This document shows positions 55,650 through 64,000 of a stretch of DNA of 64,000 nt, one piece after another. Source of the DNA: Vespa crabro (lineage: Eukaryota > Arthropoda > Insecta > Hymenoptera > Vespidae); assembly GCF_910589235.1 (NCBI RefSeq), contig NW_025813595.1, positions 4,836,001 through 4,900,000 on the forward strand, read 5' to 3'. How positions within the stretch are numbered: position 1 is the stretch's first letter; each line of letters opens with the position of its first letter. Under the pieces are notes generated by a model. That model saw only the letters and a list, made by a program, of their open reading frames with translations, was not told the origin of the DNA and searched no databases. The position numbers were made by a program, and so were the translations under genes.

Positions 55650-58600
55650 AATAATAATCATAATAATAACAATAATATGCATAACAATATTAACGATAAT
55701 AACGGTAATGACGATAAAAAGAATAACGATAATTACGATAATATCGATAATAATATTAACAATATTAACGATCATAAACATAATAGTAATAATAATAACA
55801 TGTATAACGATAACAACTATAATAATAATACAAAAGAAAATAATAACAATATTAACGATAATACCGATAATAAAAATAACTAAAATATCAAAAGTAGGAA
55901 TAACGATAATATCGATAATAATATCAATAAAAATAAAAATAATAATAATAATAATAATAACAATAATAACGAGAGTAATAATAACGAAAATAATAATAAA
56001 AGCGGTAATAATAATAACAATAATAACGATAATAGCGATAAAAATGATAACGATAATAAAGATAATATCGATAATAATAACAACAATATTAAAGAAAGGT
56101 ATTTTAATAATAATAATAGTAATAACGATAAAAACGATAATAACGATAATAAAGATAATAATACTAATGATATTAACGATAATAGTAATAATTATAATAA
56201 CGATAAGAACGACAATAAAGTTAATAATAATAATAATAACAATAACGAAAATAAGGATAATAACGATTATAATATTAATAATAATTACGAAAATAAGGAT
56301 AATAACGATAGCAACGAAAATAATAATAACAATAATAGCGATAATAACGATTTTAACGATAATAAGGATAATAATAATAATTAAAATAATGGTAGAAACG
56401 GTAAAAACGATAATAACGAAAATAACGATGATAACGATAATATCGATAATAATAAAAATAATAATAATAATAATGATCGTAACGATAATAAAGATACTAA
56501 TAGCAGTAATCATAACAATAATCATAATAATAACTATAATAACGATAATATCGATAATAATAACAATAACAAAGTTAATAGAAATGATAATAATAGCGAT
56601 AATAACGATAATTACTTTAATAATAATAACAATAATAAAGATAATACTGATACTGACATTAATAACAATAATAATAATAGCAACAATAACGATAATTAAG
56701 ATAATAAAAATTATAATTAAAACGATACTAAGGATAAGAACGATGTCATCAAAAATATTAATAAGAAAAATAGAGATAATATCGATTATATTAATAAAAA
56801 TATTAACAATTATATAAATGATTATATTAATAATATTAAAAATAATAACAATAATAACAATATTAACGATTATAAGGATAATAAAAAAGACGATATTTAC
56901 GAATATAACGATAAAAGAAATATTAATAATAACAATAATATGGATAATAAAGATATCGTCGATAATAATAATAACAATAAAAATGATAATATAGATATTA
57001 ATATTATCAATATTTACGATAATAAGGATAATTTTAATAATAATAATAACGATAATAACGGTTATAACGATAAATAAAATATCGATAATAACGATATTAA
57101 CGATAATGACGATAATAACAATAATAATAATAATAAAAATAAAGATAATAACGAAATTAATGGAAATAACGATAATAATAATAAAATAATAACGATAATA
57201 ACGATAATAATAACAATATTAACAATAATAACGATAATAGCGATAACAACGTTAATAATTTTAGAAATTATAACAATAATATTATTACTAACGATAATAA
57301 CGATATTAAAGTTTCTAATAATAACGATAATAACATTGATATCGATAATAATAATAACAATATTAACGATAATATCGATAATAATAATAATGACAATAAC
57401 AACAACAAAACAGGTAATAAGGATAATAATATAAACGATAATAACAATAACACTAATAATAATACTATCTATAATAACAATAATAATGATAAAAACGATA
57501 TTAATAATAACAACAAAATGATAATAACGATAATAAAAAAATAATAATATTAATGAGAAGAATAACGATGATAACGATAATAACGGTAATAATAATATTA
57601 AATATAAATATAATATCGTTAATAAGGATAGTAATAATAATAATAATAATAAAGACTAAAATAATGATAACAATAATAATGATAAGGAGAAAAATAACGA
57701 TAATGTTTATAACCATAAAATCGATAACAACGATAATAACGGTAATATTAATAATAATAATATCGATTATAAGGATAACAAAGATAAGAACGATTATAAT
57801 ATTAACAATATTAACAATAATAACTATAATAACGATAGTAATAATAATATATATCTTGATATATATAGTAATATAGGATAAATATATAGATAGTGTTTAT
57901 AAGGACGATATTAAATAAAAACGATAATAAAGAAAATAACGATAATAACGATAATAACGAGAATAATAATTATAATAAAACGATAATAAAGACAATTTCG
58001 ATTATAATAATAACGATAATAACACGAAAGTTATAATAATAATAACGATAATATCGATAATATCGATAAAAGTATTACAATAAAATCGATAATAAAGATA
58101 ATAATTACAATAATAACAATAATAACGAAAATAACGTAAATAAAAATTATATTATGTACGAAAATAACGATAATAACGACAAAAACAATAATAATAAGAA
58201 TAATAACGATAACTACAAAATGACGATAATAGAAATATTAATAATAATGAAAACAAGGATAATAACGATAACAACTTTTATAATAATAATTATAATAATA
58301 AAGATAGTAAAGATATGAACGATATTAACAATAATAACAATAATAATGATAATTATAATACGATATTAAAGATTACAGTAATAATAATAATATTGATAGT
58401 AACAAAAATTACGATAATGGTGAAAATAATAATAATAATAATAAAAATAATAAAGATATTAACGATAACAACTATATTAATGATAATAACTATAATAATT
58501 ACAATAATAATAACAATCATTACGTAAATATCAATAATAATGAAAACTATAATAATGATAATAAAGTTAATAACTTTAATATTAATAATAATAATAATGA

Positions 58601-58990
58601 TAACAACGATAATAACAATATTAATAATAATAACGAAAATAAGGATAATCACGATGACAACGATAATAATAATAACAATAATAATGATAATACGTTAATA
58701 ATTGTAGTATTAATAACAATAAAAACGATAATAACTATATTTACGGTAAAAATAGTAACGATAATAACGTTAATATCGATAATAATAATAACAACATTAA
58801 CGATAATAAAGATATGAGTATTAATAAAAGTGATAATAACGATTATATTGATAATAACGATAATAATAAAATCATAATAACGACAATACCAATAATAATA
58901 ACAACGATAACAACGATAATAATAATATTAATAATAATACCGATATCTACTATCATTCCTATAATTATAAAAATAGTAATATCGATAATA
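55650..58990 (+). repeat. Long segmental duplication P, copy 2
   Basis: Collinear partner of 17270-20640. Anchors: ATCATAAACATAATAGTAAT (55770), GACATTAATAACAATAATAA (56655), GTGTTTATAAGGACGATATT (57893), TTATATTATGTACGAAAATA (58146), AATTACGATAATGGTGAAAA (58407), GATAATACGTTAATAATTGT (58686), ACTATCATTCCTATAATTAT (58949). Same orientation as copy 1. Confidence 0.75.
57844..57918. other. Non-triplet AT island inside segment P, copy 2
   Basis: ATATATATCTTGATATATAT, then AGTAATATAGGATAAATATA and GTGTTTATAAGG. It has two extra bases (CT) in the centre compared with 19571-19642. Function unknown. Confidence 0.7.
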
Positions 58991-60033
58991 AGGATAATTA
59001 CGAAAGAAACGGTTATAACGATAATAACGATAATAACGGTAATAATTATAACAATAATGACGATAATAACGATAATTACGATAAAAATTATAATAACGAT
59101 AATTATAACAATAATAACGATGTGAAAGATTATGAAGATAATAATAATAACAATTATTACGACAATAATAATAAGAATAATAACGATAATAACGATATTA
59201 GCGATAATAATAATAATAAATATAAAAATAATAATAAGGATTATAACGATACTAACGATAATAATAGTAGTAACAGTAACAATAATAATAAATATAATAA
59301 CGTCATTGAGGATACAAACGATATTAGAGATAATAGCGATAATAAAATTAATAGTAATAACTATAATAACGATAATAACAATAATAATAAGAACATTAAT
59401 AGCGATATTAACGATAATAAAATTGATAATAATAATAATGGCTATATTATAGATATTAACGATAATAATAAGAACGATAATAACGACAATAGTAATTATA
59501 AAAATAACGATAATAATGATAATAACGACAATAATAATAATAATAATAATAAATGTGAGAATGATATTAACGATAATAACGCTAATAAAGATAATAACGA
59601 TTATAATAATAATCATAATAACAATATTATGATAATAACGATAATATCGGTATAATTATAATAATATAATCGATAATTGCGTTATTAGAAATAATAATAA
59701 TAACAATAATAACGATAATGACGATAATAACGAAAATACTAATAACCATAATAACGATAATAATAATAATAAGAATTACGATAATAACGATAATAACGAT
59801 AATAGCGATTGTAATGACAATAAAGACAGTAATAAGAATAATAATAATAATAATAACGGTAATAATAATAATATTAATAACGATAATTGCATTAACAACG
59901 ATAATAGTAATAATGACGTTAATAGTAATAATCATAATAAAGATATTAGCGATAATATCAACAATAATATTAATAATAATAATCATAATAACGATAATAA
60001 AAATAATAACTATAATAACGATAACAACAATGA
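58991..60033 (+). repeat. Plain triplet satellite
   Basis: Degenerate satellite. No gene or strong module match. Confidence 0.55.
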
Positions 60034-60510
60034 AAATAATAGTAATAATAGATATATTAAAGTTAGTAAGGATAATAAAGATTATAATATTATTAATAAT
60101 GACGATAAATAAGATACTAGCGACAATATTATTAATAATATTAACGTTAATAGGTATAATTACTATATAAAAGTTAATATTAATAACAATAATAATAATG
60201 ATAATAACGATAATAATAATAGCAATAATATCGATTTTTAATGTTAAGAATGATAATAATAATAACATTTATAAACATTATAACATTATCAACGATAATA
60301 ATAATAATGACGTTAATAATAATAATCATAATAAAGATATTTACAATAATTTCAACAATAATAATTCTAAAAATAATAATAATAATAATAGTAACCATAA
60401 GAACGATAATATCGATAATAACGATTATAATAATAACAATAGTAACCATAATAAAGATAATAACGATAATAATATTAACGATAATATCTACATTATTGAT
60501 AATATTAACA
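60034..60510 (+). repeat. Dispersed module J, copy 2
   Basis: Partner of 22418-22925. The identical 34-bp word lies at 60146-60179. CGATTTTTAATGT (60232) and CATTATAACATTATCAACGA (60277) follow. Here J leads towards module H rather than B. Confidence 0.8.
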
Positions 60511-60669
60511 ACTATAATAAAATTAATAACAATAAAGATAATAACAATATTAACGATAATAACGATAATATCGATAATAACAACAAAAATATTATTAATA
60601 ATTACATTAATAACAATAATAGGATAAAAACGATTATAACGATAATAATAATAACGATAATAACCATAA

Positions 60670-62110
60670 TACCGATAATATTAATATCAATATTTACGAG
60701 AATTTCGATATTAATATTTGTAATAATAACAATAATAACGATCATAAAGATGATAGCGTCTATAATAATAACGATAATACCGATATTAATAATAATAATA
60801 TTATTGTTAGCAACAATAATAATGATAACGATGTTTATAATAGTAATAATAATTACGATTATAACGTTACAAACGATATTAATGCTAATAACGATAATAA
60901 CGATAATAAAAATAATAATAATAATAACAATAACGAAAGTAAAGATAATGACTATAACAATAAAAACTCTAATAGTGATAATATCGATTATAATATTAAT
61001 ATTAACGATAATATCAGTCTTAATATTAACAGTAATAACATTAAAAACGATAATAACGATAATAAAAATAATAATCATAACAACGATAATAATAACATTA
61101 TTACTAATTACAATATTAACGATAATAACGGTAAAAAAAATAACAATAATGACGATATTAACAAAAATAGTGTTAACAATTGTAACGAAAACAACGATAA
61201 CAACATTAATAATAATAATAATAATAGCGAAGGTAAGTATAATAACGATGCCATTGATAAAAATAATAAAAATTAGAACGATAATAAAGATAATAACGAT
61301 AATAATAATACTAATAATAACGATAATAACGATTATGACATTAAAATTATTATTGATAATAACTTCAATAGTAATAATAATAATAACGATAATATCGATA
61401 TTAACGATAATACTAATAATAATAATAATAAAAATATTGACGATATTGACGATAATAAAGATAATAACACTAATAATTATAAAAACGACAAGAATAATAA
61501 TAAAATATCTATAGTAACAATAATAACGATAATGACGATAACAACGATAATAATATTACTAATATTAATAATAATAACGAAATTAAGTATAATAACGATG
61601 CCATCGATAATAATAATAAAAATAAGAATGATAATAAAGATAATAACGATAATAATAATACTAATAATAACGATAAAAACGATAATAACAATAAACGTAT
61701 TAAAAATAATAACGATAATTACGATACTAACGATAATAGCGATAATAATAATAACAACAAAAACAATATTAACGATAATAACAATAATAACAATTATAAT
61801 AATGACGGTAATAACGATGACAATCGTAATAATGATAATAACGATAATAACGATAATAACGATAATAAAAATGATAATAATAGTAATAATAAAGATACCA
61901 ATGATGTAAAAGATTCTAACGATAATAATAATAACAAAGATAACGATAATAACTATAATGGTGATAAGAACGATAATAATATTAATAATAATAAAAATAA
62001 TAACGACAATAAGGACAATAACGATAATAATAGTAGTAATATTAACAATATTAAGATTAATAACTATAAAAACGATAATAGCAGCAATAATAGTAGTAAT
62101 AAATAAAGTA
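60670..62110 (+). repeat. Composite module H-M-D
   Basis: H at 60670-60890 (ATTTACGAGAATTTCGATAT, GATGTTTATAATAGTAATAA). M at 61155-61270 (GTAACGAAAACAACGATAAC, GCGAAGGTAAGTATAATAAC). D at 61905-62110 (GATTCTAACGATAATAATAA, ATTAACAATATTAAGATTAA). Inside it, 61234-61340 and 61580-61680 are near duplicates: AAGTATAATAACGATGCCAT occurs at 61244 and 61585. Confidence 0.65.
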
Positions 62111-62352
62111 TTAATTATAATTACGATTAAGACGATTTTAACGATAATAATAATTGCAAAAATTACGATAATATCGATAATGATAATAACAATATTAACG
62201 ATAATATCGAATATAATAATAACATTAATAATTATAATAACGATAATCACGATTATGAAGATAATAATAATAATAATATTAATAACAATAATAATAATAG
62301 TAATAATAATAATAATAATAACAATAATAAAGATAATAATGACACAATAATG

Positions 62353-62383
<31 letters not shown>

Positions 62384-62449
62384 TAATAACGATAAAAATA
62401 TTAGAAAATTAACAATAAAATCAATAATAACGATAAAAAAGATAATAAC
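62111..62449 (+). repeat. Plain triplet satellite with AAT runs
   Basis: Degenerate satellite with a pure AAT run at 62353-62380. No gene. Confidence 0.6.
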
Positions 62450-63088
62450 GATAATATCGATAATAATAAATAGCGATAAAAACAATAACAATATTCACGA
62501 TAATATTGACAATATTAAAGATAATATTGATAATAATTTAAATACGATAATAATTATCATAATTATAGTAGTAATAACGATAATAACGATATTAAAAATA
62601 AAAATACAAATAATAACGATTATATAGATAATAATAATGAAATTCATATCGTTAATAATGATATTAACAATTATAACGGAAATTATAAAAAAATTGATAA
62701 CGCTAATATCGATAATAAAGATATAATATTATTAATAATAACGATAGTAACGATTATAATGTAAATAATAATAAATCAATATCGAAAATAACGATAATAA
62801 CGGTAAAATCAATAATAATAATAGTAAGAATATTAGTAATAATAATTATGACAAGTACGATAGTAACGATAATAATAATAGTTATAATAACATTTTAAAA
62901 ATAATAACGATAACAACAATAATAACTATATCTATAATAACGATAATAAAGACAATAATAATAATAATAATAATATCGAAATTAACTATAATAACGATAA
63001 TAACCTTAATGGCGATAATAACGGAAATATCGATAATAATAATAATAATAATAATAACAGTAATAACAATAATAACTATAATAACGAC

Positions 63089-63161
<73 letters not shown>

Positions 63162-63340
63162 TCATAATATAAGATAATGACGACAATCACAATCATAATA
63201 TTAATATTAATAATAATAACGATAATAACGATAATAATAATAGTATTAATAACAATATTAAAAATAATAACAATGATAACCAGAATGACGATAATAATAA
63301 TAATAACGTTATTAATAACTATAATAAATGTAATAAAAGT
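62450..63340 (+). repeat. Dispersed module L, copy 3
   Basis: AATATTGACAATATTAAAGA (62503), CATAATTATAGTAGTAATAA (62559), CGCTAATATCGATAATAAAG (62701). Contains two adjacent pure AAT runs, 63089-63127 and 63129-63162. Ends in the module E marker at 63341. Confidence 0.75.
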
Positions 63341-63740
63341 ATGGTATTAACGATAAAGGCGACAGTAGTAGTAATAGTAATAACGATAATAACAAAAATA
63401 GCGGCAATAAAATAATAATAATAAAGGTAATAACGATATTATCTAAAATAACAATAAAAGCTATAAGATTAATAATAATAAGGACAATAACAACGATAAT
63501 AACGATAATAAACATAAAAACAGTAACGATAATACGACAATATTAAAAACAATAATAATAACGATAATAACAATGAAACAATAATAACGATAATAACTAT
63601 ATTAACGATATCTATAATAACGAAAATAGCGTTAATTTCGATATTAATAATAGCAATATTAAAGATAATAACGATAATAATAATAATAATAACGACATTA
63701 ATAACTATAATTAATATAATAACGATATGGTATTAACGAT
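63310..63740 (+). repeat. Complete E unit between two markers (63341 and 63727)
   Basis: From ATGGTATTAACGATAAAGGC at 63341 to the next ATGGTATTAACGATAATAAC at 63727 is 386 bp. In between are GATATTATCTAAAATAAC, AAAAGCTATAAGATTAATAA, AACAGTAACGATAATACGAC and GTTAATTTCGATATTAATAA. This is the only place where two E markers lie in tandem, and it shows the complete E period. Confidence 0.75.
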
Positions 63741-63912
63741 AATAACTACAATAGTATTAATAATAATAATGATAAATATGATAATAACGACAATAAAAAT
63801 AATAATAATAAAGATAATAACGATATTATCGAAAATAACGATAATAATGGTAATAATAATAACAATAATATCAATAATAACGATAATAGCGATTATAACG
63901 ATAATAATGACA

Positions 63913-63960
<48 letters not shown>

Positions 63961-64000
63961 GTAATAATAAAAATATTAATGATTACAACGAAAATAATGA
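63690..64000 (+). repeat. Dispersed module E, long form, cut by the window end
   Basis: The marker at 63727 is followed by the same words as 27078-27360: GATATTATCGAAAATAACGA, GACAGTAATAATAATAAT, a pure AAT tract (63914-63960) and ATTACAACGAAAATAATGA at the very end. The module continues past 64000. Confidence 0.75.
63914..63960 (+). repeat. Pure (AAT)n tract, 47 bp
   Basis: About 15 uninterrupted units at the position homologous to the 68-bp tract at 27265-27332. Confidence 0.9.

Larger units (their letters stand above)
1..64000 (+). repeat. Degenerate AAT/AAC/GAT triplet satellite filling the window
   Basis: The whole window is made of triplets, chiefly AAT, AAC and GAT, giving the 9-mer AATAACGAT with frequent single-base variants (AACAAT, AATGAT, AATAGT, AATATT). 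The A-rich strand is the plus strand throughout, and I saw no stretch where the pattern flips to TTA/ATC/GTT. Long open frames exist only because two of three plus frames and all minus frames of this repeat avoid stops. Their products use almost only Asn, Asp, Ile, Thr, Lys, Ser and Tyr, or on the minus strand Ile, Val, Leu, Ser and Phe. No domain, signal peptide, splice structure or codon preference distinguishes any of them. The likely setting is constitutive heterochromatin or a large intergenic repeat of an AT-rich eukaryote; that setting is inference. Confidence 0.95.

Noticed and set aside
1..64000. Telomeric repeat
   Set aside because: No telomere-type G-rich monomer; the repeat is AT-rich, highly degenerate and has internal kilobase modules.
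1..64000. tRNA, rRNA or other structured RNA genes
   Set aside because: No GC-rich cloverleaf-compatible segment or conserved rRNA word seen on either strand.

Overview
The window is 64 kb of one kind of DNA: a degenerate, A-rich triplet satellite. It is built from the triplets AAT, AAC and GAT (9-mer consensus AATAACGAT) with variants such as AGT, AAA, ATT, TAT, GAA, GGT, ATC and AGC. In the lines I counted by hand, the plus strand is about 55% A, 28% T and 17% G+C. I find no protein gene, tRNA, rRNA, transposon, CRISPR array or credible promoter. The many long open frames follow from the repeat: one plus frame reads Asn/Asp, one reads Ile/Thr and one is full of TAA; the minus frames read Ile/Val, Ser/Leu and Arg/Tyr. 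This rules out an ordinary bacterial, archaeal or phage region. It fits a heterochromatic or otherwise gene-free block of an AT-rich eukaryote. I cannot name the organism.

The block is layered. Level 1 is the triplet satellite, always in the same orientation. Level 2 is a set of diverged dispersed modules, 0.1 to 3.4 kb long, recognisable by odd words that break the triplet pattern. I call them A, M, D, B, C, E, H/I, J, K, L and P. They recur, all in direct orientation, and often in the same order (C then B; L then E; A-M-D; H then M then D). Level 3 is a recent tandem triplication of a 3,710-bp unit at 24031-35160. Its copies have exactly equal length and differ by about 7 to 19 substitutions and no indel.

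Layout: A-M-D (1-1060), K (1730-3420), C-B (4570-7030), C-B-E (7950-10300), I/H (10440-10965), D and M-D (11900-13540), L-E (14810-16400), P (17270-20640), K (20700-21240), J-B (22418-24260) running into the 3.7-kb triplication (24031-35160), A (36110-37130), E (38585-38945), a 546-bp-offset duplication (40082-40927), H/I then M-A-D (43600-45940), E-P (46230-47060), C-B (48000-51730), H-M (52440-52900), L-E (53090-54445), P (55650-58990), J-H-M-D (60034-62110) and L-E-E (62450-64000, cut by the window edge). The stretches between are plain satellite. Module boundaries are hand-estimated, usually to within about 50 bp.

There are no genes to work together. The biology here is how such a block grows and is maintained: rounds of direct segmental duplication, triplet register kept over kilobases, and no inversion. 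I found no hidden coding system and do not claim one.
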